NCBI RefSeq assembly: GCF_904848185.1
Contig: NC_051039.1
Coordinates: forward strand, 9,003,997 to 9,067,996
Reading direction: 5' to 3'
Length of the DNA: 64,000 nt
Source: Acanthopagrus latus
Taxonomy: Eukaryota > Chordata > Actinopteri > Spariformes > Sparidae
Position numbers and translations under genes: made by a program. The notes beneath the pieces were generated by a model that was given only the letters and a program-made list of their open reading frames with translations, did no database searches and was not told the DNA's origin. Each line of letters begins with the position of its first letter. Position 1 is the stretch's first letter. Shown one piece after another: positions 48,261 to 61,336 of the stretch.

Positions 48261-49949
48261 AATATCAGACCTTAATGACTACCTGACTCTTTCAACCATC
48301 TCTAACATTAGTTTAAACCTACATGACAACTAATATACTCTCTAATATCTGAAGGGGTAGAGTTGATGGATGAGATGGTGAAGACAAGATTATTCTTATA
48401 CATTACAGTCTAGTTTTAGTGCATTCCTGAGTTCCCCAAAACTCCCAAATATCATTTTTGGCCTCATCAACCACAAAATCTACTTTATGAAGTCCTTTTC
48501 GTGAAGTTCTCATGCATATTAGATCGAACAAAGTCAGTGGAGTTGAAGTTGCCCCTCTATGTACTGAAGTTGCTTTAGGCTCCCAGCAGCCACATGTGCA
48601 CTTCATGCTTCATCTCCCCGGATCTTCTCAGGGCCTCCCTTACACCTCCTTACAACATCAGCATGCTACAGTGGATAAGAGAAAGTGCTGATCTGGTCTG
48701 ACTGGCCTCTTTAATTTGTGATGAGCGTGGGAGAGCGGGACCCTACGGGGCCAGCAGAGAGCCTTGTGGCCAGGTTGTGCTGCTGCCTCCATCCCCCTAG
48801 CCAGCTGTAGATGCACCTGCCAAGTTCGTGCCGGTCTCCCCGTCCACTTTCCTGTTCTCACAACTATTGGGAAGAGTAGAATTTGCAAGCTAAGAATTAA
48901 CCTCTTTTTCTTTGCCCAAAGAGAGATATGAAATGTCACTTTGTCTTTGGGAACTGTCATTCTTCAATGTAATCTCATTGCACGCCAGTTCTCCTCGGCT
49001 GCAGAGGAATTTATTGTCCAATCTCTTGAGTTAATGTGAGTGCTCTGACACCCTTTGCCAGTATACAAATCTATGTTATAATACTTGAAAAAGATTTTAC
49101 TACCCGCAGTGCTGCCAGGACTTTATAGCATTTTGGATAATTTATGCACCTTTCAAAAACTGTAAAACAGGGAGCTATGTTGTAAAACCACTTATAAAAG
49201 GGAAAGTACACAAGAGATTCAATTTCACAGTGTGTGTTTTGATACCAAAGCTGCTCCTGATGGGTTGAATATGGTTAGCTTCGTTCATTCAGTAAAAAGG
49301 AGGTGATATTGTTGGGCGCATCTCAATCAAAATCTATTTTTCATCAAGGAACATGACAAAAGCACGATGATTTACGCTTTTAAAATCAAAATGAAAGTCT
49401 CATCTGTGAAGGTTTAATTGGGCGGACGTCAGCGGTGATCAGATGGAGACGCTAAATCCAGCAGACGGTGTTAAGAGTCCAGACAGCTGTAAATTTCAGT
49501 GGGTTCATCCTGAACTGTGAAGAGAACTCAGACTTGGCAGAGATTGCAGAGACTTGTGGGCATGTTTAGCAGTCTTCAAGACGTGCCGACACGGATAGCA
49601 CACGAGCTCCAGAAACCTGTACAATCTCATATTCATGTAAACAGGGATACAAATAATCTTGTTACTGTATGTTCAGTATGAAGCTGCATACCCTGAATTT
49701 TACCAGAAAGACTTATTACTGCAATACTAATGTGGGTGTGTGTGTCAGAGTACTTGGCGAGATATAGATTCACACATGGGAAATGCTACCCTGTGGCAAC
49801 TGTCCGTCAACAAAGTTTTTAAAAAAAAAAAAGTATATTCATGTTATGCAAATGGTAAATATTGTCTGTGTCCTGAATATTGACAGAAAATAAGACTCAG
49901 TGAAGAAAGTTGTTTGAAACAGTTGAACATATTTTCAGTTTTGTTGTGA

Positions 49950-50366
49950 TTTAAAGGATAAGTTCTCATTTTAAAGGTTTGTGTTTTTTATGGTATGTGC
50001 CCATATTAACATTGAAACAGGTTATTACTTGCTGTCAGCATTGCTCTTGCCCATATAGTCTCTAAAGGGGTAGTTTCCTTAAGCCATTTCAGTTTAAGCA
50101 TTGAAGAACAAAACCTGCAAAACCTACAGTCACCATGCCACAGTCGCTCCAAATATTGGCTAAAGTTATGTGAAGCCACTTTTGTGGCCAGTTCACATAT
50201 GTGACCAGTTCTACAAGGTTTCAGTAATGGGTTTTGATGAGCGTTGAATAAGACTTTGTTGGATATGCAGCTATTGGGTGTGTGGTCTTTATAATAATGT
50301 ATTTTCAAAATCTTATACTCAAATAGTTTAATGACAAACTGCCGCTTTCTCAAGTTGACACATTAT
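49950..50366. mobile_element. Probable MITE
   Basis: The left end 'tttaaaggataagttctc' and the right end 'gacacattatcttttgaac' are imperfect inverted complements (AAAGGATAAGTT against AAAAGATAATGT). The body ('cttgcccatatagtctctaaaggg', 'ccatttcagtttaagcattgaagaacaaaacctgcaaaacctacagtcaccatg', 'ttgtggccagttcacatatgtgacc') resembles a fish non-autonomous element read in the minus orientation. The 115-codon minus-strand frame inside it is not a gene. Confidence 0.5.
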
Positions 50367-51778
50367 CTTTTGAACTCATGAACATCTTGTGTAAAATTCA
50401 AACTATTTTCGGTCTCTCGCCATCCATTACCGTACCTACACTGATACGCTGGTCGCAGTGCAGACTGTTCTCCGGGAAGCAGTCGGTGGTCGTCTGCTGT
50501 GGTTTCTGGAATGCAGAGACCCACTGGTTTCACCGACAACGTGAATGCATCTCTAACTACCTGGTATTTCTTAATAATATATGAAAAAGTGATTTAAGAG
50601 ACAGTTGAACTTCAGAGAGCAGTTTGATGCATGAATGTTTTAATTGAGAGTGCTGATGTCTGAGTAGTCGTGTTATATAACCGAAATTGAGGTTCCTGTG
50701 TACAGTATGTCTGTCAGAGTCTTCCAACTCGTCTTCAAAGATGTTTTAGACATTTTTTTTTTTAAACTTCTGGTAAAAAAAAAAAAAAAAGAAAAAAGTT
50801 AGACGTTTACTTATGAAGAAAAAGAAATCGCATCATTTTATGCCCAGCGAATGAGTAACCAGTAAAGGCAAGTATTTGCTCCGAGCATTTTCTGCCACAA
50901 AAATAACTTTGTTGTTGTGCATTTTTTTAATCGTCGGGTGAATTCACATTTGCATTTTTGATTAGCTCAGCTTGTTCCTAATGAAAAACACCAGTCTATC
51001 ATTAATGCAGCCTGTGTTGTAGTGTATTTAAATGTGAGAGTCCAGCCTGCATGTTGAGTAATTATTGATGTAACTGCTCCAAGTTTGAAAGTTGAGTCAA
51101 CTTTCCCTCAGCAACAATGACAAGGCCACACAACTTCTTCCTCACTCACATCTGGTTGTATCATCCAGTGAATATCATGAAAAACTTTTTTTTACAGTTG
51201 TGTGATGCATTCATTGTCTTTGGCCTGATGCCCTTTGTATGACTGTGAGAAAAATGCAGGCAAAACACAGATGATGTGCATATTTCAGGGACCGTCTGAA
51301 TGCTTGGTAACAATCCATTTGGTGTAAGCACATCTCCCCTGCATAACAATTAAGAGACATTGCCACTGAGTGCATCAGAGACAGATGGCATGGCCAATAC
51401 AGGAGGGAGAAAGATAAACTCTAGAGGCTGGGCTGTTTTCTTTAAAGATGATTGTCTCAGGCCTGTGGGGAGCTGCAGCCTGATGTTCATGGCATTGTTA
51501 GCTGAGCAAGGTGAACTAATTGTAATACTACTCATGGCAAGAATTTCCTGGAATGTACCCAACCTTGCTGTATGACTTTGTCACATTTTGAGCGAGAATT
51601 GGCCTTGTTCTGGTAAAAATGAAGCCTTCGTGAGCAGCCTCTGCAGAATTCGTTAGTGAATGGCAACCCCTGCATCCATTGCCAGAATTGGTTGACTCTA
51701 ATAGCAAACAACAGCCTTATCCCTGGATGAGGCCAGAGGCAGCACACTGCAGCCTGGAGGCCAGTGAGAGCGAATCCT

Positions 51779-51791
51779 GTTGCCAGGCAAC
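51779..51791. promoter_or_regulatory. Perfect RFX-type X-box palindrome
   Basis: GTTGCCAGGCAAC is a perfect inverted repeat of GTTGCC around one base and fits the RFX-family consensus GTNRCC-N(0-3)-RGYAAC. It is followed 12 bases later by a G-rich tract (51803-51827). RFX factors drive ciliary and some neural and immune genes. A role here as enhancer or alternative promoter is inference. Confidence 0.5.
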
Positions 51792-51802
51792 GGCTTACAG
51801 AT

Positions 51803-51827
51803 GGGGTGGGGTGTGGGGGGGTGGGCG
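51803..51827 (+). repeat. G-rich tract with quadruplex pattern
   Basis: Four G runs (GGGG, GGGG, seven G, GGG) separated by T, TGT and T lie within 25 bases, immediately 3' of the X-box palindrome. This is the pattern expected for a stable G-quadruplex, or for KLF/Sp-type CACCC-box binding on the other strand. Confidence 0.7.
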
Positions 51828-54800
51828 TAGTAGCAGGGTCCTCCACTGCTGCCCACGCCCCTGCTTGTCCTTCGTCATCATCGCGTCAAGATCAGATCTG
51901 CCTGGCCTTGAATTATTGATTTTGTCCAAGCATCAACATTTTTCCTGTGCCGGCCCTACCTGAGAATCTTACATCAGCTGTCACTGACCACCACTCTGCA
52001 ATGTCTTGAGGGGAAAAACAACCAACACTTCTAGATTCTCTAGATTTAAGCCAAAAACAAAACTGACATTCTTAATTCTGCAGTTTCTTTTACCACACAT
52101 TGGCTCTTGAGGATAGAAGAAGTTAAGGGATTTTCTGTGTTTCATGTTGTCTATCCTGATTACAGCGTGTATTTAGTTAGCAAAAGGAGGAAAACCACAA
52201 GGTGGCAGGCAGAGTTCTCTCAGACTCATCGCTTAAACAGTTTAGTTTTTTTTTTCTCTTTAATTTGTGGACTCTCTGCAGGGTTGTGTGTTCGGCTGTT
52301 GTTGTTGATTTCGGATGCCTGTCTGTGATGGAGCCTTATTTGTTTCCTGAATGTCTAATCTGCCAAGTTCATGCCTTTGGCTGCCCACTGAGAAGGGGGT
52401 CCTTGTTCTGTGTCTGCCTGGCAATCCCAGTGACTGCTGCTGTCCCCCGGCCTCTTGTGCACATTAACATACAGCTGTCCCACAGGATGTAGTGAGACAG
52501 ACACCCATGAGCTTCAGAGGGAAGCTGGGCACTCCCTCTCCTCTCCCTGATTCAACTCACAGGCAGCAGCCACAGCAGATGGGCTATGGAGATTAAACCA
52601 CGAGGCACATGGCAGCTATTGTGGGCTTCCTATTGTGAAATTTAAAGGTCAGCAATAGGGTCACGGCTGAATTGGTGTAGTGAGTCCCACCTCCCGAACA
52701 TGAACTCAGATGGCGAAGGCTTTGCTAATGATAGCTTCTTTTGGCTTGTCAGGAATATTGATCAGTCGACAGTGTGCTAAGGGGAGGAAAGAGTCAGAGT
52801 GCAGGTTATAGGCAGGAGCAGTGGCTGAAATGTTCGGCATCAACAGCTTTATACTCTTTATTGTTGTTGTCGAATGAATCTGATATTTTATATTTTCATT
52901 CATCAACAAACGCAGAGAAAAGGCAAACAATAGCCTGTATCCTAACAAGCATATAGAGCGACACCGATAACGTACCTGAAAAACCGCCTCGCCTCGGATC
53001 CTTTGACAAAAAACCAGTGGGATTCTCAATTTGAATTTGAGATTACTGCAAAAAATAAAGTTCATGATAATTTGACATTTTGTTTTGCAAGATATGGTAT
53101 TCTTCACGATTGAACATTGCTTTTATTTACTTATTTAAAAGTAAATGCAATCGCAAGAATTGATAAGCCAACATTGGCCGACAAACAAAAAATACATCAT
53201 GGTCAGATGAATTCGACGGCACCACCAGGAAGCTTCCTACCACACTATACTATACACACGTCACTCTAAATATATCTGTTTTTAGAAACTACGTAGTGTT
53301 TGAATTAAATACACTTAATGTTCATTACCTTAGATAAACAGCTGCAGTAGGAATTAATGGGCTTGGCACCACAGACAGGCTGGAAAGTTGTAAAGCACTG
53401 AGAGATACTGGTTTTATTTTTTTTTCATGGGGATTTATGTTGACGGTAAGACAAATATAGAATATCATTAGCCTCGAATATACCCACCTACACAGTTTGA
53501 AAGACAAAGTAAAGCAACCAAAAAACTGTCGGAATGAAATAAGAAGCAAAACATCACGACTTGTCAGTAAACCCAATTTCGCTACATCATTTTGACTCGC
53601 CTGACATTTACAATCTTGAATTCAAGTTCATATTTGACTCAAAGGTCATGAAACATGGCAGAGGAAATAGAAAGTGACAGAAAGAGATGATAGCCTTTGA
53701 CTGTAAACATGCTCTGTCAGAGTCTGGCTTGAGGGTTCATGAACGGTGCTTGCAACCCAACAACACAGCACTTTATCAAATATAAAGTTAATAAGATATC
53801 AATTTCAGCTCAAGTTTTGTCAACAGCCACTCAACTCTCTGCTTGGATGTAGAGCTGAAGCACTCGGTAGATCTGAGGTTTGGATACACTCCTTTGGTTT
53901 ACTCTGCTTCCTCTCTCTGAGCGTCATTGACCCCCAAGTTGTGTCCCGCTATTTTTGAAATGCAGGCCTTTATCCTCCCAAAGAAGACGGCGTGGTTTCT
54001 CGGTTGAAAACATTAAAGCCTTCTGTGCTGTTGCGGTGTGAGGGCATGGCAGTGTGTGCTGAGGGGAGTCTATTTTTGGGAAGTTGTTCCAACCTCACTT
54101 CCATTTTCCACTCTTATGCTCATTTCATTGACTGGCCAGTTGGCATGCGTTTGTTCTTCGTCGGGAAAGTTCGAGGAAAGCACAAGAAAAGATGTGACAG
54201 CATGTCATGTCAGCGGGCGAGTTAAGGCCTTCCACCCAATACAAGCTTTTGACGGCTCTGTGGTATCCTGAGTTATAACGGCTCCTAAATTTTTAAGAGT
54301 TTTAAGGGAAGAGGAGGAAAGTACTCTGATTGTTGGCTTTTGTTTGCACGCTTCACTCAAAACACAACATACTTCAAGTGATATAACACAGAACCCTGTT
54401 GCTCTGTCATTTTCCGCATGCATCATGTTAATTTAAACTTTAAAACTTTAAGTGTTTTGCCCCCTGGTTGGCCCCCAGAGTTTCTGTATAAATATAAATA
54501 TAAAAAGGCTTGTTTACTTTTTTTTTTTAATGCCATCTGCTGCTTCTATGCCTGCGGTCGCTTTACGGGTGCTGCTTAGCTCACCCGCAGGCTAGATGTC
54601 GTTTCAAGGTAGACAGCTCATCAAGATGAATGACAGGTTTTGCAGAATGAAGCGGGACAATGGATAGCTTGAACTAACAATACACTTCCTGCCACAAGGT
54701 GAAAATTTGCATGCTACAGCGTGTTAGAGCCTGACCTCTGTGCTAAATGGACAGATCGTTTCAAGTTAATACAACGCCTCTGACCTTGAAAACCACTGAA

Positions 54801-57800
54801 AATAGTGACAAAGTTCAAAGTTAACAAAGCAAAGTTGTAGCCATGTATTAATAGTCCATTTAATTCTGTCAGAATAGGGGCACAGAATAGAACCACAGCC
54901 GCAATGGAGTGTGTACATAAACATTGTGATGGAAAATGATACCACTACAAAATGTATATGTAACCTTTATTTTAAGTCATGTCATTGAATTCAAGATCTA
55001 TTTGCGAGAGACCTGCAGATATTCAAACACTGCGAAAAACAAAAGTACATACAGCTTCAGAGACAATCACAGAAAAAAAGCATCACTGTTGAATTTTAAA
55101 AGCTTAAAATCAGCCAGCGGTATGAGACATAAAAGTTTTAAAATCTGGCATGAGAATAAAAGATATCATCGTCAAGCACAGACATGATGGTTGACTGTAC
55201 AATCAATTGTCTTGTCCTCGAGACAGAAAATACTTTATTCCCTTATAAGAAAAAAAACATTTTTATCTTGAGTTTCAGCACCACTTTCAGAATCATGGTG
55301 TTGAAAGTAATGTTGGACATGATTGTGCCTGTGAATAAATGTCAAACAAGATCAATCTGATATTATAAAACTTTCATCGTGTTGTTGAAAATTCAGCTCT
55401 ACCTGCAAAGCCTCTGGTGCCGTATATCAATCTCATCCCATGCTCCAGACTTGCACTCTGCTGCCCGGTGTATGAGTACTCATAGTGTTTTCCTGTTGCA
55501 GAGCTCTAGGGGGAATTCTTGCATCCATTATGCATGGCATAAAGCGCTACACATGAGCAAATAAATCAACAAACACAGAAACTCCAGCTCCTGAAGGTGC
55601 TTTTCCAAATGACCCGATATACTATTCTTCCCTTCCTCATTCTCTGCAAGATGGGAAGTAAGAGAGTGGTGTCCTCTCTGTAGCTCGGTGTGTAGGAGTG
55701 CTCCCAGTATGTGTCAGAAGCTGTATGAGTTGGAGGCAGGGAGGAGGAAAAGACTGCAGCAAAGTCTGAATCGAATCAGTGACACATAACCACTGCTTCT
55801 GGTGTATACGTGTCTGAGAGGGTTAAGCAACGAACAGCATCATAGAAATGTTCTCTAAAACCCTGCTTACCAATTGCTTTAAAGATGAAATGTGTAAGAA
55901 TTCTGTGTTAAAATGTCTAAACGACTAGAGTTTTGTTAGCTATTGTGTTTAGGTGTGTACTTAGATTATTCCAAATGTTTCCAGCAATGTTCAAATGACA
56001 AATCTAAATTTACACAGAGTAATGGTGGGATTCATTTGCTCCCTGGTCTATGGTTCCATGATAGTGATGTCGGCAAACAAGACTGAACTAAATGTGAATA
56101 AAAGTAAAACACGATCTCATTCGTGAACATTTGTGCCCGATTTACTTCAAGTAGATTTTTTATCAGCAGCGGTGGCTGTTTAATGGTTTATTCACCACCG
56201 GCGAAGTGAGTTTGACTGCTGGATCACATGTGTTTATTCCCGTTACTCATGCAATGTTTATCTGCCCCAAACAGCTAGAGTACTTAATTGTACATTAGCC
56301 GTGAGCTCCCCAGCTCCAGATGGTAGTCGACGTTATAGCACATAAACATCCCACAAATGGCCGCCACCTCCTTGGATTGCCGCTGTAGTCGGGTTGATAA
56401 ATGGGAGTGAAGGTAAATCCACTTTTTAACGTCAAATATTAAGGAGTAGTCTCTGAGCTCTCCTCCCATCAATAAACAGAACAGAATCTGATTGGGACTC
56501 CGGGTCTTATTCCTCCAAAGGTTTAGGCTCTATACGCAACTCTTTCCGTCTCAGGTGTGTCAGTAACGTGAGGCTGAAGTCTGGCTTTTGCTGAGGAGCT
56601 ATGCTTCCCCTTTCACATTAAATGCATGTCCAGCCATTAAAGATTTTCTTTTTGGCTGCAGCTGGGTTCTTCCTCTGTCCTCTGTCTGTCTGTGTGTTGC
56701 CCAGCATGGTATATTACCTCCTCAGAGGCCCCATGCTGCCATCCCTCACAGCCAGACACATTTCTACCTTGAGATTCAATGGACATATGGGAACCACCTG
56801 CAACCTCAGCCCTTACCAATTCCTACTGCAGACCTAGTTGGCACATTTATACAAATGTACGGTTTTCACTCAATAGGGAGGATAGCTACCTCATGTATTT
56901 TGTAGCTTTCTGTCTTTACATATTTTAAAACTCACTTATAATTGTCCCCACATGAAGGCTTGTATTCACTGCAAGAGAACACTGTAGAGTCTCCAATCTG
57001 CACACTCAGTTGCCTCTGCATTAATACATTCAGGAGGTCTGCTCTGTCTATACTGCAGTAGTATCAAGTGTTTGTGTGTCGGTGTGTTTTGTGTGGGAGT
57101 GAAACATTCTCGCAAAAGTCCATCCAAGGTTCACTGCTCCTCTGCCCTTCCTGAAATGAAGCATTTATGACCCTTGTCATTCTATGTAGCCTTTTAAGTC
57201 TTGGACTGTGTCGTGACCAGTCTAGTCCACTCTGTATAGAAATTCCAACCTACATTACTTTTCTCATTATCTCGCATCACCTCAGCCAAAAAGGCTACTT
57301 CATCCTCGGTCTTACCTGTAAAGCAGAGTAGATATGGTAAGTTTACAGCACTTCATGCGCCCAGTCATGACGGCATTACTCATGATCGTCTTCTGCTGCA
57401 TTATCTCTCCACAAGCAGTTTTCAGAAGACTGTTTTTGTTAAGTAATAACTCGACTTTCTTTTGTGTTCACAGTGGACACCATTTTTAGTGACTTTATCT
57501 GTTAAAGTGGAGGGATACAAAGCGCTGTTCATTGCCAGTTACACAGTACACCACTAAGAGAAGAAATCATGGTAGCAAAAGCAGAAACAATGTGTGTGAT
57601 TTTCAGATCGTAGGAGAGATGAATTTAGCCATGTTTGGGCTTTAGTTGTTTCATCTGGTCAAGTCTGGTCCAGTCTTCAGGCGAGATGCATTGCTGTTAT
57701 GTTGCATCATTCATCTTCTCCAACAAACGCCCAAATACAAAGATGTATGAACTTTCATGCGCCGCCTCTTTTATCTCTTATTTTGAAATATAGCCATTAC

Positions 57801-58796
57801 GTGTGTCTGACTTTGTGCCATCGGACATGGCAGTGGATAGGAGTCAAGTCATGCACTAAAAAGGTTGCTATTGCCCACTCGGCTGGTGGTCCATCAGAGA
57901 TAACAATAATCCCAGACACTTTAGACAAGAGCCTCGGCTTTCAAAGCATGGCCAGTGGACACATCTAAGCAAGATCAAATGTGCCCTTCACTTTCTGGAA
58001 ATTGGATTTCTATGTCAACATTGGAGTCACGCATTTCACTCTTATCGAATGTCTGTGGTTCGTTTTTTATTTTGGTCACTATCCATTTATGCCATTCTCT
58101 ACTCAACCTGGCTATCAAGAATGGGGTGTACACAGCTGTGTTTCAACTTAAAGCTGAGCAAAGATGTTCCTTCCAGATTACCTCATTAGTCAGGCCCACC
58201 TGTCACTAGGACCCACCTCGGTTTAATCATCAGAGAAGACAGAGACAACAGCTATAGTACTTCATCCTGAAGACAAAACTGCTTTCCCAGCCTCCTCACA
58301 TAATTTCCTTCCTCTTTCCTAAACTTCATCATTGTACAAGTTGTTAAAAAGTTTTCCCCCCCATTTATCTTACCAGTGAATGTCGTACCGCCCTGCACTC
58401 TTCGCTCTTTTGTTCCTCAAAGTTTATGTTGAGAAAGACCCTACAATTCGTCCTATAATGAAATTTGTGGTCACAGTAGAAATTGTTGATTTTTCAAGGA
58501 AACCTTTTGAGAAAAATCGCTGAGACGGGTGGCACCATTCCCAACTAAACTCTGTTGCGTCTCTGCCTCCTGAGAGATTGGCAATGGGAACGCAATCAGA
58601 ATGCATATTAGTATTAATAGTAGTGCCATTGGCATGTATCTTCAAACTATTTTCAAACGCAGAGCAATGCTTCCCATATAGCTTAAGCCAAGATAGAGTA
58701 GATTCTGTGTTTTTGAATGTTTACCTGGATTACTTGAAACCTTAGCGAGTTGCATCCCTTATTATTGACAATGAAGATATATACTATTTATTGTTT

Positions 58797-59203
58797 AGGG
58801 CTGGGCAATATATCTATATGGTATTATCGTGATATGAGACTATATATCCTCCTAGAGTTTGGATATCATGATTTGGTTTAAGTGGCCATATCACTGTTTT
58901 TAAATGCTGCATTATGGTAAAGCTATCTAATTTTCTTAAATTTACCAGACATGTTCTGGTGTTTGCCTTTAACAACTTAGTCATTGTATCTACATTACTT
59001 ATTATTTATCCAAAATCTCAATGTTTCAATATTTGTGTGATGTACCAATAGTCATCCCTACAATATTAGCGCAATAACATTGGTTAAAAGTATTGTGCGA
59101 TTTGATTATGTCTCCAATATTTAAGAATATTGAGATATATATGTTGTATATCATGATAAAGCCTAAAATATAGCCTTATTTTCAGGCCACATCGCCCAGC
59201 CCT
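58797..59203. mobile_element. MITE with AGGGCTGGGC inverted ends
   Basis: The left end AGGGCTGGGCAATAT and the right end ATCGCCCAGCCCT are inverted complements over at least ten bases. The roughly 407-base body has the blocks expected of this very common fish element ('tggtattatcgtgatatgagac', 'gctgcattatggtaaagc', 'gtttgcctttaacaacttagtcattgtatc', 'accaatagtcatccctacaatatt'). It has no transposase frame. A partial copy is at 43549. Confidence 0.82.
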
Positions 59204-59234
59204 CATGTAGATTATATAGCAGCAGCTCTGTTTT

Positions 59235-59465
59235 ATTGTATAACAAGAAGCTAATGTCTGTGTCTAATGTCATGGCAATCCTTCCAGTAGTTGTCGAGAC
59301 ATTTCATTCAAGATTGTCAACCTCATAGTGATCATCAGAGTTGTCTGAGAACTGTTAGTGTCTGTTTGCACGAAGTTTCGCTGTGATTCATCTAATAGTT
59401 GCTGAGATGTTTCAGTTTGGACCGAAGCAAACAAGGCAATGTTGCCATCCCTAAAGCCACGCTGC
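59235..59465 (+). repeat. Interspersed repeat fragment ('catggcaatcc...gttgttgagatatttca' family)
   Basis: 'gtcatggcaatccttccagtagttgtcgagacatttcattcaag', 'gtcaacctcatagtg', 'gcacgaagtttcgctgtgattcatctaatagttgctgagatgtttcagtttggaccgaag' and 'ttgccatccctaaagccacgctgct' appear in the order of a well-known fish repeat containing two copies of the 'catggcaatccat...gttgagatatttca' block. Confidence 0.65.
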
Positions 59466-61214
59466 TGTCAACAGAGGTTAATGCCTAAAAGAAGGGTAAA
59501 TGATCAATATTGTTGCTTATTTCTTGGCTTCAAACAGACTGTGTTTAATAGCATCTTCTGATCCCTGATCCACTTAGATTAAGGTAAAATCTCAGTTCAG
59601 AGGTTGCTCAGGCATGTTTTCTTTTGAAACCATTTATTTGGAACAGCAAACACGCAAATTACTGCTTTGTGGAAGAGATAAAGGGTAATACGGGTAGATC
59701 GTGTTCCAGATGAGATCAGTATCACAAGAGGGGATAAAATACCAAAGACAGTGTAATGCACGAGTTTCTGTAGCGAGTTCAGGTCAAGGCAGGCGACCAA
59801 GTCTCCGTCAGAGTGTCCCCACATGGTTTCCCACCACCTTCTCAAGCATATTTAGGGATCTACAGATGACAAGCAACACCCAGCAGGCTCAATTTGGCTC
59901 GCTCTGCTTCATCTAGGATGCAGAGTGGTAATTCTGGATGATTAAAGAGGTTTATTCGTTTCTGTGTAAATGTTTATGCCAGCCCTGGCCAAGTTTCACC
60001 TGGCTCATCACACACATTTCCATAACCCTCTTTCATTTCTGAATGAGATATGACAGCTCAGGCTGCATCCAAATGCAAGCCCAGATAGGCCTATCGTTGC
60101 GGAAGGATTAGAAATGGAAGTAAATGTTAATACCTCTGTGGAGAAATCTTTCATGTACAGTTTGACTTTAGAATGTGACCTCCCAGGATACTTATCATAT
60201 AGTACATTAGAATTGTCGGAGAAGTTATTTGACTTAGAGAGATTCCGAGTCAACTTTATCTACAGGGCCAAAGCTGTTTTAAACTTTTTGACAGTCCTTA
60301 CTGAATGATGACTTTTGCTCATTTCACGACTTAAATTTCTGAGGTCTGAGTTTGAAACAGATTACACTCAATATTTACTTTAAATTGTAACTATTTTATT
60401 ACATTATGTAATAATGAAACATTTAACGTTTTATTAAGTCAAACTATTGCTATCTTCACTGTAATTCAGCACCCTCTCTGGACAAAAACCCATTAACATC
60501 TGGTGTCTGTCTTTAATAGGAATGTGTACAATGAGCATTCATTCTTGTGTAAATGGCTCTGCAGTAGTCTGGGGAGTTTACAGACTCAAGCTCTGATCAG
60601 CTGTGATGAAATTTCAACACCGGGGTGGACACACCAGTTTCCCTAAAATGTTCAGCCCTTTTTTAACTGAGATTCTGTGACACACATTAAAGATAAGGAG
60701 GCTGGCTTGTTGGTACTTCTCCATCTTTCTCTGTTCAAGCAGCACTCGACCATCATTCAGTCAGCACTTAGTTTGAAATGGAGCTTGAAGTAAAAGTTTT
60801 TTATAAAGTAACCACCATTGTTACATCACCCGTGGCCTAGCTGCGTGATTGGTTATGCACATGTGTGCTTAGCTTAGCTACTTCCATCAACAGCTCCAGA
60901 AAAAAAATGTGTTTAATTCAGAATTGAGAATTAAACAACAGTTTTAGTTAGTTAGAAAGTGTCCTCTGGATGTATTCTGAAGAGGTATATGATCTGCTAC
61001 TTTGTCTTGTTCCCTGTTTATTCGATGCACTTGTGATGATCACCATGGAACACAATAAAAAACACATGGAAAGCTGAACTCGTACAGTGGTTTTGGGAAA
61101 GGACTCAATCTTTAGCCTTAAAAAAAAACATATACACACTAATTTTGGAGAAAGAAAAGTGCAATTCTATGTCTGTTTAAGGTGAAAGGTTTTTTCCCCC
61201 TGGTTTTCTTTCTC

Positions 61215-61336
61215 TATACTGTATTGTTTATCTAAGGATTGAGGATGCCATTGTACACATATTATTGTGCAGATGGTTACGTCCTCTGAGACAAACTTGG
61301 GATTTTGGAGCTGTACAAATAAACTTGACTTTGGAC
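61215..61336 (+). repeat. LINE/SINE-type 3' tail fragment
   Basis: 'ggattgaggatgccattgtacacatat ... ctctgagacaaacttgggattttggagctgtacaaataaacttgacttt' is the 3' end of a fish LINE/SINE family whose tail is 'tgagacaaatttgtgatttgggctatacaaataaaattgacttg'. Confidence 0.6.

Larger units (their letters stand above)
46291..58796 (+). other. Intron, right-central part
   Basis: No supported exon. Contains repeat fragments at 47139, 48075 and 49950 (listed), A-rich low complexity near 47075-47112, poly-A near 50777-50790, and the X-box/G-rich pair at 51779-51827. I examined open frames with hydrophobic segments (for example 52202-52492 and 56622-56837) as possible beta first exons and found no similarity or usable donor. 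Most of 51860-58790 shows nothing I can name. Confidence 0.5.

Noticed and set aside
50006..50353. 115-codon minus-strand frame
   Set aside because: It lies within a probable MITE and has no recognisable domain or splice signals.
56622..56837. Open frame with a hydrophobic N-terminal half, examined as a beta first exon
   Set aside because: No similarity to the beta-specific sequence, a stop codon before any usable donor, and frames on both strands overlap it equally.
57955..58209. Plus-strand open frame containing SMSTLES, a string also found in the human beta-specific N-terminus of FBXW7
   Set aside because: The match is only seven residues of common, degenerate codons. The residues before it lack the hydrophobic segment of beta, the residues after it do not align, and the frame ends in TAG without a phase-0 donor. 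Most likely coincidence.
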